A DNA stretch of 64,000 bases from Leptospira sp. 96542. Its GTDB lineage: Bacteria > Spirochaetota > Leptospiria > Leptospirales > Leptospiraceae. Location of the stretch: contig JARJFC010000004.1 in NCBI GenBank assembly GCA_029310945.1, positions 1 to 64,000 of the forward strand. The letters run 5' to 3'. Position numbers and translations under genes: made by a program. The notes below the pieces were generated by a model, which saw only the letters and a list, made by a program, of their open reading frames with translations, was not told where the DNA came from and made no database searches. Positions 29,314 through 37,776 of this stretch are shown here, one piece after another (within the stretch, counting starts at the first letter, position 1; each line of letters starts with the position of its first letter).

Positions 29314-30027
29314 TCAAGGTTTAAAAAAATACAAACGAAAGAAGGTGTATAATATTTTGAAACCAACACGCATTGCCATTATAAGTGTTCCAGAAATTTT
29401 CGAAACCCCGAACTTTCGTTTTCGATAAACAACGGGAACTTCCTTTATGGTCAAATTATTTTGAATGGCTTTGACGAGCATTTCAATATTCCATCCCCAA
29501 GTTTTGTCTTCCATATCCAATTGTTTTAATTGGTTAAATCCAATGATACGGAGTGGACCCATATCTGTATATTCTTTGTTAAAAAAGATTTTTACCAACG
29601 AACAAACTAACCAATTTCCAAAAATCTGGATATTAGATAAGGATCCTTTTTCAGCTTTACCTAAAGTCCGCGACCCAATGAGCAAATCGATTGTTTTCGT
29701 TTGGATTTGTTTTATGAGATTTTGAATGTCTTTAGGATCATCTGAGCCATCCGCATCGCAGAATAAAATCCACTTTGGATTCAAATTTTTTACTAATATC
29801 CAATTGATTGCCGTCAAACAGGCATTACCATAGCCGATTTTATTACAATCCAAAACTAACACTCCCATATTCAAAACCTTTTGTTTCGTTTTGTCTTTGG
29901 AGGCATTGTTCACAACAATGATATTTTTTTTCGCAATGGGAGAATGTTCTATTATTCCATTGATGGTGGAGGTGATACTCTCCTCTTCATCGCGCGCAGG
30001 AATGATACAATAGACCTCATTCTCCAC
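29314..30027 (-). CDS. Family 2 glycosyltransferase, polyprenol-phosphate type
   Basis: 237 residues with a GT-A fold. CIIPARDEEESI, VVNNASKDKT and the metal-binding ILFCDADGSDDP follow the pattern of dolichol-phosphate mannosyltransferase and related enzymes that charge polyprenyl phosphate with a sugar from a nucleotide donor. The C-terminal region EVPVVYRKRKFGVSKISGT is also typical. It has no long membrane tail. The start is GTG and overlaps the end of the cytochrome gene by 11 bases. Together with the adjacent GT-C protein it suggests an exported glycan or glycoprotein modification. Confidence 0.85.
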   Translation of the reverse strand: MENEVYCIIPARDEEESITSTINGIIEHSPIAKKNIIVVNNASKDKTKQKVLNMGVLVLDCNKIGYGNACLTAINWILVKNLNPKWILFCDADGSDDPKDIQNLIKQIQTKTIDLLIGSRTLGKAEKGSLSNIQIFGNWLVCSLVKIFFNKEYTDMGPLRIIGFNQLKQLDMEDKTWGWNIEMLVKAIQNNLTIKEVPVVYRKRKFGVSKISGTLIMAMRVGFKILYTFFRLYFFKP

Positions 30028-31330
30028 GTCTCAGCTCATTCAGTTGGAATATGGTTTTTAACTCGGCATCCTTTCGAATGTTTGTCGATACAATCAATTC
30101 CGATTTTATAATGATAGAACTATGTGGGTATAGTTCTTTTATGTTTTGAATTTTTTTTTGGTAAGCGGAAGGAAGAGTATTTTTTGCCATATAATCTGAA
30201 GTTATGTTCTTCAATCGAACATGTAAAACTTCCAATTGAATTTTTTTAATCCTTTCATCTACTTTCTCTAAATTCCAAACGAAACTAGCACCTTCTTCCA
30301 AACGATTGTCATCGATCTTTTTTGCCGCTGGTGACCATTCCCATCTTTGGCCAATGGTTTTGGATTCTTGAAAAAGAACAGCATTACCATCATCGAAACC
30401 TATTAATTCTACTTTATAAAATCGTTCAGGATCACCCGTGGTCACCAAATGCCCAGCTGTTTCATTTTTTAAACGAATCAAAATACCATCCTTACCGACG
30501 ACAAATTGTTTCAATATTAGACCTGGTTTATACCCAAGAGAGATTTGGTGTTTGTAGAGCGCAAATTCTTTTGGAACACCCCCTCCCACAAAACCATGAA
30601 TATGTGACCTTCTGTCTTTTTGATTCAGTTCTTTTTTTACGAGGGATCGTTTCACTTCAGGCATATGGCAATTATTACAAGTTTTTGTATTCGATGTTTT
30701 TTTTAGTTCTGTTCCTGTTTGGAAAGAACAAATGAGAGATTCGTTTAAAGTATACGTTTCGTTATGACAAGAGAAACAACGATTTTGTAAAAAATGTCGG
30801 TCAATTTTTACAGGGTGCGGCGGGGAGGTGTCGCCAATACTTCCAATCACATAACTCTTTTTTGTTTTACGATCCACTCTCACATGACAAGTAGCGCATG
30901 TGACACCCTCTTTTTGCATCGTAATATCAAAACCTGGATTCGGTATTTCCACAGGATCCAATTCGTCCCCACCACGGAGTCCAACCACAATTGTTTCTCT
31001 CTGGTTTTGAATAGGGATATGGCAATTTAGACAGAGCCATTTTGGTGAAGTTACTTTTGTTAACTCCGATTGAAATTGGATGTCAGAAAGAGCATGGGCA
31101 TGGGTCGAACGTTTCCATTCTTCATAGATTTCGGTATGGCAATGACCGCAGTTTTCTGCACGAGGTGCACCCACCCCATCCAAATCAGGAATTTGTTCAA
31201 TTGGTTTTGCCCACACTCTCCCAGGAAAACGATCCTCGAGTGACACAGTTCGGTTTTGGTAGAGTATAAAAGTTACGGAGAGAATGGTTATAATGATGGA
31301 TGAAACTATCAGGGAACGTTTACTAATCAC
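30017..31330 (-). CDS. Membrane-anchored pentahaem cytochrome c
   Basis: 437 residues. An N-terminal hydrophobic anchor (LIVSSIIITILSVTFILY) is followed by five haem-binding CxxCH motifs: CGHCH at 61-65, CLNCH at 100-104, CATCH at 145-149, CFSCH at 185-189 and CNNCH at 218-222. The sequence CGHCHTEIYEEWKRSTHAHA resembles the start of cytochrome c-554/multihaem domain proteins. The C-terminal 200 residues are haem-free and beta-rich. It overlaps the exported sulfurtransferase gene upstream by 8 bases and the GT2 gene downstream, so all are co-transcribed. The start is GTG. It is a paralogue in design of the lipoprotein cytochrome at 39245. Confidence 0.9.
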   Translation of the reverse strand: MISKRSLIVSSIIITILSVTFILYQNRTVSLEDRFPGRVWAKPIEQIPDLDGVGAPRAENCGHCHTEIYEEWKRSTHAHALSDIQFQSELTKVTSPKWLCLNCHIPIQNQRETIVVGLRGGDELDPVEIPNPGFDITMQKEGVTCATCHVRVDRKTKKSYVIGSIGDTSPPHPVKIDRHFLQNRCFSCHNETYTLNESLICSFQTGTELKKTSNTKTCNNCHMPEVKRSLVKKELNQKDRRSHIHGFVGGGVPKEFALYKHQISLGYKPGLILKQFVVGKDGILIRLKNETAGHLVTTGDPERFYKVELIGFDDGNAVLFQESKTIGQRWEWSPAAKKIDDNRLEEGASFVWNLEKVDERIKKIQLEVLHVRLKNITSDYMAKNTLPSAYQKKIQNIKELYPHSSIIIKSELIVSTNIRKDAELKTIFQLNELRRGE

Positions 31331-32231
31331 TCGTTTTTACCACTGGAAAATTTTTGTCCGCTGACCACTCCCACATCGAACCAGCATAATTATAAGTTGG
31401 AATTCCGTATGAATTCAAAACGCCTGCTACGTAAGCTGATCTGATTCCTCCCGTACAATATGTAACAAAAGGTTTGTCCAAAGGAATTTTACGATCGGAT
31501 AGAATTTTTAACACTTCTTCTTTCGATTTAACCCGCCCATCTTCTCTGATAAAATCTTTAAAATAGAAAGGTTTTGCATTGGGAATGATCCCCCCTCTCG
31601 TTTCACCATAAGGGGTTTCGCCTTTGTACTCACGTGCTTCTCTCGTGTCGAGAATTGTGAATTGATTTGATTTTAAGGCAGAAAATAACTCACTCTTGGT
31701 GATTGTTATTTTTTTTGAGCCGGTTTGGGTTTTGTAAACGAAACCAGATATTTTTTTCTGATTTTCTCGTTTCACTGCCTTTAGGTATTCACTTACCTTT
31801 CCATCCAACCAATAAGATTGCGAAACTCCCACCTGGCGTAAACTCCATACGATCCTGCCTTCTTCTCCGAATCCGGACCCTCCGTCACCTAACACTAATA
31901 CGTTGGATTTTTGATCTACATTGTATTCTTTAAGAATGGATAGAACCTTTGCATTCTCCAAAAGATTTCCTTTACTAGGAAGTTTTGGCTCCGAAATCTC
32001 CTGCCAATCAATGGGTTTCGCTCCTGGCACAGGGTCTTTTGTGCGCCAAAAAAAGGATCTCGTATCCAAAACGACTGGATCCTTGAGGCCAGCCGCTAAC
32101 CCAGAATCCACAAACCAAAGAGAACTTTCGACTGCATTGGATTGGTGTTGTGCTGAAAGTTGTAAAAATACAGCAAAAAATCCGGAAATTAAAAATGCTA
32201 AAAAACCATAGAATTTAGAAAATACCTTCAT
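31323..32231 (-). CDS. Exported two-domain rhodanese sulfurtransferase
   Basis: 302 residues. A signal anchor (FLAFLISGFFAVFLQLSAQ) precedes two rhodanese domains. The first (about 40-165) ends in VSQSYWLDGKVSEYL and lacks the active Cys. The second has ILDTREAREYKGE, then the active-site loop YCTGGIRSAY with the persulfide Cys, and the closing YAGSMWEWSADKNFPVV. Such enzymes move sulfane sulfur from thiosulfate or 3-mercaptopyruvate to an acceptor such as cyanide or a thiol. The signal places it in the periplasm. A GGAGG site precedes the ATG. It is the first gene of a minus operon with a pentahaem cytochrome. Confidence 0.88.
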   Translation of the reverse strand: MKVFSKFYGFLAFLISGFFAVFLQLSAQHQSNAVESSLWFVDSGLAAGLKDPVVLDTRSFFWRTKDPVPGAKPIDWQEISEPKLPSKGNLLENAKVLSILKEYNVDQKSNVLVLGDGGSGFGEEGRIVWSLRQVGVSQSYWLDGKVSEYLKAVKRENQKKISGFVYKTQTGSKKITITKSELFSALKSNQFTILDTREAREYKGETPYGETRGGIIPNAKPFYFKDFIREDGRVKSKEEVLKILSDRKIPLDKPFVTYCTGGIRSAYVAGVLNSYGIPTYNYAGSMWEWSADKNFPVVKTSD

Positions 32232-32364
32232 CACCCACCTCCATTTCGAATTACTCCTCTATTAAGACAGATTATCGTCAATAAAATAAACTTTTTATCC
32301 AAGAAAACGAATTTTCCTTGTCTAATCCTCACAAGGTCGAAATTTGGATCGGAAGGTAGAGAAA

Positions 32365-32850
32365 ATGAAACTAGGATATTATCCAGACGTAGTCAATGAA
32401 AATGTCACACGGGTGGTTGCCTCCTCCGTTGTTTTGTTTGGGGTTGTCTCACTCATTTTCCCAAACCCTTACAGTTTGAGTTATTTGTTTTTGGGTTTTT
32501 TCCTTAGACTTTCCTATGGTCCAAAATTAGAACCCGTAGCAATTTTGGTTTCCAAATACTTAGTTCCGCTTTTGTCCATTTCCTTTGTGCCAACAGCTGG
32601 GCCACCAAAACGTTTTGCTCAATTGATAGGATTTATTTTTAGTTTAACGGCCATCATACTTTATTCCTTTCAATTTTTTTTGGCGTTCCAAATCATCTTG
32701 GCCATTTTGGTTTTCTTCGCATCGCTTGAATCATTTTTGGGATGGTGTGCCGGTTGTTTCTTTTTTGGAATACTAATGAAACTCGGAGTCATCCCCAAAG
32801 AAGTTTGCGAGCGTTGTAATAATTTAAATTTTAATAAAATATCTGATTAG
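32365..32850 (+). CDS. DUF4395 membrane protein
   Basis: 161 residues, four membrane segments. N-terminal NENVTRVVASSVVLFGVVSLIFPNPYSLSYLFLGFFLRLSYGPKLEPVA-like sequence and the Cys-containing LGWCAGCFFFGILMKLGVIP are the family hallmarks; the Cys pair and a further Cys pair in VCERCNN could be redox-active. DUF4395 proteins occur beside thioredoxin or sulfurtransferase genes in several phyla, which matches the divergent exported sulfurtransferase here. Start is the ATG with GGTAGAG upstream. Its TAG stop is in the same frame as the following glycosyltransferase gene. Confidence 0.8.
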   Translation: MKLGYYPDVVNENVTRVVASSVVLFGVVSLIFPNPYSLSYLFLGFFLRLSYGPKLEPVAILVSKYLVPLLSISFVPTAGPPKRFAQLIGFIFSLTAIILYSFQFFLAFQIILAILVFFASLESFLGWCAGCFFFGILMKLGVIPKEVCERCNNLNFNKISD

Positions 32851-32859
32851 GTCGAGAGT

Positions 32860-34218
32860 CTGGGGTTTTTTCTAGTTTTACAAATTGGCTTAGCCATTCC
32901 TTATTTTTGGCTTGTCACTCGGAAGCAGAAATTTTTTAAAACTCACTTACTTTTTCTTTGGTTTTCGGGATTAGCCGTAAGACTCATCCTCTTTCCAATC
33001 AAACCCTTTTGGGAGGATGATTGGGCAAGGTATGTATGGGAAGGGTATATGGTTCGTAGCCATCTTTCACCGTATGACCTAAGCCCTAATCAATTTTTTT
33101 CTAATGTTAGTTTGGATGATATTGCCGTTACCATCCTTTCCCAAATCAACCACCCCGATTGGACAACGATCTACTCACCCTTTGTATTATTTGTTTTTGC
33201 AATCTTCACTCCAAGTTTTACGACTATTTTACTTAAATTTTTATACCTTTCACTCGACATCTTTATTTTCCATATTATAAAACGAAGTTATGGTCGAAAA
33301 TTATCCATCCTCCTTTGGTTACTCCCAATTTGGATCAAAGAAATTCATTGGAACCTGCATTTCGAAATTTTGATTGTATTTTTTATTTTTTTAACAAGGT
33401 TATCTTATTTCAAAAAGAGAATCTATGTTTCCTCATTTTTATATGGACTTTCCTTTCACATAAAACTAACATCCGTTATATTTTGTTTCGAAATATTTAA
33501 CATCTTCCTGAAGTTTTTAAAAACTAAAAAAAATAAAGTGTATAAATGTTTTGGATTGGGTTTATTTTTTTTTCTCGGGTTCGGATTGTTTTTTTTCGCA
33601 TTCAAACTCTATTTTTATGATGTGAAAATCAGCTTTGGAATTACAAAAATTATACAGTTCACAAATGACTTTCGTTTCAATCAATTCTTCCAAAGGACTC
33701 TGTTCCTCATTTTACCAGGATTAGAACGAATTGTTTTGCTTCCAATTTTAATCACTATCATTTTTTATATCTATTCTCTAAAAGCACACAAAACGAAAGT
33801 TAGATACAAAGATAAAACATTCGAATATAAATTCTATTTTTTATTTGGGTATAGCGCACTGATCCTTATACCAGTACAAAACCCTTGGTATTTTTTACTC
33901 CTACTACCCTACCTACCCAGTGCCCGTAAACTGTTTCTCATCCCCTCCCTCATACTACTTTGGATTCCTCAGGTTTCCTACATCACCAATGTCCGATTGG
34001 GTTTGCTCTCAGACTGGTTCTACGAAATACCGAGCGAAATCTATCTCTGGGAGGCTCTTCTTTCTGGATTTTGCCTCATTGTTCTTTTTGGACAAAGATT
34101 CATTTTACTTTACAAAATATCCAATATATCAAACATGGATTCCATCATAACATACGAAGGCGATCCTGATGGAAGAAGAGCAAAAGAACCAAGAAAGACC
34201 TATTGGAAAAGATCCTGA
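32860..34218 (+). CDS. Second polytopic GT-C-type glycosyltransferase, start unclear
   Basis: About 452 residues if read from CTG at 32860. The frame is open from the DUF4395 stop but contains no ATG, GTG or TTG until 33049, which is too late: the conserved segment before it includes a first membrane helix and PFWEDDWARYVWEG, the paired-Asp motif of GT-C glycosyltransferases. CTG has AGG eight bases upstream; ATT codons are also possible. About ten membrane segments follow. It shares the DD-x2-RY-x-W-[DE]-G motif and the following SPYD/SPYL with the divergent gene ending at 28056, so the two are related. A sequencing error, non-canonical start or coupled re-initiation could explain the missing start. 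Confidence 0.7.
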   Translation: MGFFLVLQIGLAIPYFWLVTRKQKFFKTHLLFLWFSGLAVRLILFPIKPFWEDDWARYVWEGYMVRSHLSPYDLSPNQFFSNVSLDDIAVTILSQINHPDWTTIYSPFVLFVFAIFTPSFTTILLKFLYLSLDIFIFHIIKRSYGRKLSILLWLLPIWIKEIHWNLHFEILIVFFIFLTRLSYFKKRIYVSSFLYGLSFHIKLTSVIFCFEIFNIFLKFLKTKKNKVYKCFGLGLFFFLGFGLFFFAFKLYFYDVKISFGITKIIQFTNDFRFNQFFQRTLFLILPGLERIVLLPILITIIFYIYSLKAHKTKVRYKDKTFEYKFYFLFGYSALILIPVQNPWYFLLLLPYLPSARKLFLIPSLILLWIPQVSYITNVRLGLLSDWFYEIPSEIYLWEALLSGFCLIVLFGQRFILLYKISNISNMDSIITYEGDPDGRRAKEPRKTYWKRS

Positions 34219-34774
34219 TGAGATTTTGGTCGCTGTCCTAGGTGAAACCTTAAAGTCTAGGCGCCAAGAACTAGGCCTCTCGATGGAACGTTTATCTCAA
34301 TTATCAAGTGTGAGTCGAGGAATGCTCGGTCTCATTGAAAGTGGAAAAACCACACCAAGTATTGGCATTTTGTGGAAATTATCCAAAGCACTCAGACTCC
34401 CCATTGGAGAAATGATTCCAGATTTATTTGCACAAGCTCCTCGATTTGTTCCCAAATCAGAAGGAAAGTTCTGGAAAAGCCCAAAAACAAAAGTAGAATC
34501 GAGGGTAATCTTACAAGAAGATAAAGACAGGCTCCTCATCGTAGAATGGAAATTGGAGGGTGCAAAAGTTACCCAGTTCTCTCACCTCCCCACCATGCAC
34601 CACCTAAAAATCATCCAATCTTCAGGTGAAAGCACCATCAGACTAGGGAATCGAGAGTTCGTTTTACAATCTGGCGACAGTTTATTTTTTCCACAATCCG
34701 ATTTGGAATCCATTGAAACCAAGGGAAAGGAGTCTTCAGAATTCATCTGGATCGGAACAAAAAAAGCCAGGTAA
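34169..34774 (+). CDS. XRE-family regulator with C-terminal cupin
   Basis: 201 residues. An XRE helix-turn-helix spans about 25-80 (LGETLKSRRQELGLSMERLSQLSSVSRGMLGLIESGKTTPS) and a cupin-like beta barrel about 115-195 (SGESTIRLGNREFVLQSGDSLFFPQ). This architecture is common in one-component regulators that sense a small molecule and control a neighbouring metabolic gene. The start overlaps the glycosyltransferase end by 50 bases. It lies directly before the rhodanese-like lipoprotein gene, so it may regulate the envelope sulfur/redox genes; that is an inference. Metal ligands of the cupin are poorly conserved. Confidence 0.85.
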   Translation: MEEEQKNQERPIGKDPDEILVAVLGETLKSRRQELGLSMERLSQLSSVSRGMLGLIESGKTTPSIGILWKLSKALRLPIGEMIPDLFAQAPRFVPKSEGKFWKSPKTKVESRVILQEDKDRLLIVEWKLEGAKVTQFSHLPTMHHLKIIQSSGESTIRLGNREFVLQSGDSLFFPQSDLESIETKGKESSEFIWIGTKKAR

Positions 34775-34964
34775 CAGTAGCCTGCACTTACACTGCACAA
34801 ATTGTAAAACTCATTGTACGTTATATTGAACTTTAATTCTGCTATAAAGAAATAATTCTTTTGGGATTTTTTTCCGCCTCCGATCTTGGAACTACCTCTG
34901 TCATTTCTTTGGTGCAACCCCTACAAAGGAAAAAAACAGAGAGACCAAAGAAAGGAATTTAAAA

Positions 34965-36320
34965 ATGAAACAACTGTTAAAAAAAACGGTCTCTATTCTT
35001 GTCGTTGCGGGGTTACTGGGAGCCTGCACGAACAAAAAAAACAATGATAACACCCTTGCTCTTTTACTTGCGGGCGCATTTCTCACTAACTCCGTCAAAG
35101 TCAATTCAGCAGCTGAACTCGCCCACGAATCAAACGATGATTACAATCTGAATGAATACGGACTCATCACCCCATCCACTTTAGGACGTTGGGTATCCAA
35201 TTGGCCAGCGAACAAACCCAGAGGAATCAATGGCAAACTTGTAATTTTGCAAAATGGGACAGGTCCTGGCGGAAGTGAATACATCCAAGGTGACGGAACA
35301 AACGTAGTGGTTTATTCCTTCAACTTCGCCAATGGTGCGGGAGCTATCAGTGGAGGTGACGGATTCAGTCAAAAACGAAACAATGGTTTGACGGACACAA
35401 CCTCACTCATTGCCGATGGAGAACATATTGATAAAATTCTCAATTTATACGGAATTGATCCTGTTAACGATTTGATAACTCTCGTATCCACAGCCAATGC
35501 AAACTCGCATGTGCAAGGAACCCTACGTGGTTTTTACTCATTTCGCTATTGGGGAGTGGATGCGAAAAACCTAGCCTTTTTGAATGGAACCATACCTCGT
35601 CTCATAACAACCGATCCAAATTTTGTCAGTTTCACAAATACTACAAATTCACCGCCTGCATTGACAAATCGTTATTCAGTAAAACAGCTCCGAGTGGACA
35701 ATACGATAATCGTTTTGCCTTTGGAAGATGTCATCACTGCAGTTAAAAATCCGGACAATGTGTCCATCCCAGGTATCACATCATCCGTTTTTGTTTCTGA
35801 TGCTCGTTCATCTTCTGGAAGTAGCAATGAATACAATGGTGTCATTCGCAGCACACAACACGAGGTAAGTGGTAAGTATACTGGGTTCGAAGGTCGGATC
35901 AAAGGTGCCAAAGAATTACGTTGGACAGACCTCTTGGATTCCGAATACAGATTCAAACCAAAGGCGGATCTCATCGCATATTATGCAGGAAAAGGTTATC
36001 TAAAAGGCCAAACTGCTATCCAACTTTGCCGAACAAATAACAGATCACAGGTGACTGGTTTCTCTTACATCGCCATCCTTGGATACCCAACCACTTATTA
36101 CGATGGGAGTTGGATCGAATGGGGAAGTTTGACTGGTGGCGGTTCAACACCAAAACTACCTGCCAATTCTCCTTACAGAACAGATGTTCCCGAGCTATCT
36201 GAAGTCATTACCTACAATGTGGCGGGTGACATCGATGCTGCCTTACCTTCCGGTTTGAACGTGAACGCAACGACTACACGCCAAATGGTCATCGATGATA
36301 AAGCTTATAAATTTAGATAA
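34965..36320 (+). CDS. Rhodanese-like lipoprotein 1
   Basis: 451 residues. Lipoprotein signal with acylated Cys21 (LVVAGLLGAC). The mature protein is organised like a tandem-domain thiosulfate sulfurtransferase: a first domain ending in FRYWGVDAKNLAFLNG, and a second with SDARSSSG, FEGRIKGAKELRWTDLLD, the loop QLCRTNNRSQVTG with Cys355 at the catalytic position, and TTYYDGSWIEWGSL matching the YDGSW-EW ending of sulfurtransferases. The active loop is longer than the canonical six residues. A ribosome site AAAGGA precedes the ATG. A strong terminator follows, so it is transcribed alone. It probably handles sulfane sulfur outside the inner membrane; activity is untested. Confidence 0.8.
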   Translation: MKQLLKKTVSILVVAGLLGACTNKKNNDNTLALLLAGAFLTNSVKVNSAAELAHESNDDYNLNEYGLITPSTLGRWVSNWPANKPRGINGKLVILQNGTGPGGSEYIQGDGTNVVVYSFNFANGAGAISGGDGFSQKRNNGLTDTTSLIADGEHIDKILNLYGIDPVNDLITLVSTANANSHVQGTLRGFYSFRYWGVDAKNLAFLNGTIPRLITTDPNFVSFTNTTNSPPALTNRYSVKQLRVDNTIIVLPLEDVITAVKNPDNVSIPGITSSVFVSDARSSSGSSNEYNGVIRSTQHEVSGKYTGFEGRIKGAKELRWTDLLDSEYRFKPKADLIAYYAGKGYLKGQTAIQLCRTNNRSQVTGFSYIAILGYPTTYYDGSWIEWGSLTGGGSTPKLPANSPYRTDVPELSEVITYNVAGDIDAALPSGLNVNATTTRQMVIDDKAYKFR

Positions 36321-36343
36321 GTAGAATTTTATCAGTGAATACG

Positions 36344-36367
36344 AAAGGGCTCATATGAGCCTTTTTT
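36344..36367 (+). terminator. Rho-independent terminator after rhodanese-like gene 1
   Basis: GGCTCAT directly followed by ATGAGCC forms a perfect stem, extended by AAA/TTT, with six T residues at the end. It separates this gene from the following four-gene operon. Confidence 0.85.
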
Positions 36368-36447
36368 ATCACTATAGCAGATATTTCATTACGCAAAACG
36401 GCTAGATGAAATAAATTTTCGTTACATTAAATAAAAAGGACATTTTG

Positions 36448-36813
36448 ATGAATATAACATTAACATTCTGCATACTATTTTCAACAATTTTAACATCGCT
36501 TGTTGCTTCCGGTGGAGTGGGTGGTGGTGGGGTGGTGAATATCCCCCAAGGAAAGGACAGAGAAACCTACCATTTGGGCAAGGCAGTCTACAACAGGGAA
36601 CTTGATCTAGTCGCTGTGGATGAAAAAACAAAGAAAGCCCAAGCCGACCTCCTTGAAAGTTTACAAGGATTACTCCCCAATACTGAAAAACGAAGAGTCA
36701 ATTTATCTGAGTTAGCAGGAAAGCTTAACGATGAACAATTGAAAGCCCTCGAGTATTTTGTGGGCATCCGATTCAACGTCAAAACACCAAATAAAGAAAA
36801 ACCAAGTCCATGA
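36448..36813 (+). CDS. Small secreted protein, operon leader
   Basis: 121 residues. A short signal peptide (MNITLTFCILFSTILTSLVAS) is followed by GGVGGGGVVNIPQGKDRETYHLGKAVYNRELDLVAVDEKTKKAQADLLESLQGLLP and a helical C-terminus. No haem or enzyme motif. The YHLGKAVYNRE phrase is reminiscent of short cytochrome-associated proteins that start a redox operon, but I cannot assign a family. Its stop overlaps the next start (ATGA), so it is co-translated with the outer-membrane barrel gene. AAAAGGA precedes the ATG at the usual distance. Confidence 0.7.
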   Translation: MNITLTFCILFSTILTSLVASGGVGGGGVVNIPQGKDRETYHLGKAVYNRELDLVAVDEKTKKAQADLLESLQGLLPNTEKRRVNLSELAGKLNDEQLKALEYFVGIRFNVKTPNKEKPSP

Positions 36814-37766
36814 AACATTTTAGATTTAAATTTATATTGATCGTTCTTATAACCTTCACACCGCTGGTTTCAAGTTTTGCCCAACAAGCGTGGTCACCAT
36901 ACGAAAGGCAAATTTGGGTGCGTCCCATAATCACCCACTCTGAATATGACTCTGCTTTTTTGGCAGGCCAAAAAGCAAATTATGATGATAATGTCCGGAT
37001 CACTGTGGGTAGTTTGGCACTTGAATATGGAATTACTGACAGACTCACCTTTGACCTAACAGTTGGTTTCGGAAAACTCGGACGGCATAAAATATTTGAT
37101 CGTTACGGTGGTTTGCAACAAACACCCGAAGCTCCTGACAAATATGGAGTCATGGATTCAAGAGCCGGACTACGTTATAAAATCATTGATGAGTTTGATT
37201 CAAAATATGCCTGGATGCCAACCATTGCCATTCGTTTGGGTGGTATCAAACGTGGTGATTATGATAGAAACCCACAATCCTTAGGGGACGGTGCAAGTGG
37301 CGGAGAAGCGAATTTATACTTTGCAAAAGATTTTAATTTTTATGGGTTTGGAACCTTGGGTGATATAGGTTACAGAAAACGAGAAAAACCTATTCCTGAT
37401 GACATACTCTATTATGGAGCACTCTACAAAAAAATATTTGAATCGTTCTTCCTTACACTTGGTGGGAGAGGGCAAGTTGGACAAGAAGGTTACGCATTTG
37501 CAGACCCCAGACAGGAGCCACCCTTAAATTATTTTACGTATCCACAGCCTTCCGCTTATGGGATCAATCCGTACGATGTGTACGTACAAGACCAAAGACC
37601 AGCTTGGGGTAGAAAGGAAGACTTTCATAATGTTGAAGTGGGACTCGGTTATTCCGATAGTTTCGGAAACTTCTATACTGTTTTTTATTCGGAAACTCTT
37701 TCAGGATACAACACGGCAAAACTTAAAACCGTCGGTTTTGCGGCCACACTTCCATACAATTTATAA
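36810..37766 (+). CDS. Outer membrane beta-barrel protein in redox operon
   Basis: 318 residues. Signal peptide ends near VSSFAQQAW. The mature part is strand-rich with aromatic girdles: VRITVGSLALEYGITDRLTFDLTVGFG, SRAGLRYKII, PTIAIRLGGIKRGDY, FESFFLTLGGRGQVGQEGYAF, NVEVGLGYSDSFGNFYTVFYSETL and a terminal ATLPYNL. It looks like an outer-membrane channel of roughly 12-14 strands, of the type paired with secreted proteins. Being in the same operon as a pentahaem cytochrome lipoprotein makes a porin-cytochrome arrangement plausible, as in metal-reducing bacteria, but no homology to MtrB is visible. Confidence 0.72.
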   Translation: MKHFRFKFILIVLITFTPLVSSFAQQAWSPYERQIWVRPIITHSEYDSAFLAGQKANYDDNVRITVGSLALEYGITDRLTFDLTVGFGKLGRHKIFDRYGGLQQTPEAPDKYGVMDSRAGLRYKIIDEFDSKYAWMPTIAIRLGGIKRGDYDRNPQSLGDGASGGEANLYFAKDFNFYGFGTLGDIGYRKREKPIPDDILYYGALYKKIFESFFLTLGGRGQVGQEGYAFADPRQEPPLNYFTYPQPSAYGINPYDVYVQDQRPAWGRKEDFHNVEVGLGYSDSFGNFYTVFYSETLSGYNTAKLKTVGFAATLPYNL

Positions 37767-37776
37767 GGAGACGAAC

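Noticed and set aside
27509..30027. Arsenosugar biosynthesis locus
   Set aside because: DUF2064 and GT2 proteins occur in such loci, but no ArsM methyltransferase or ArsS radical SAM gene is nearby.
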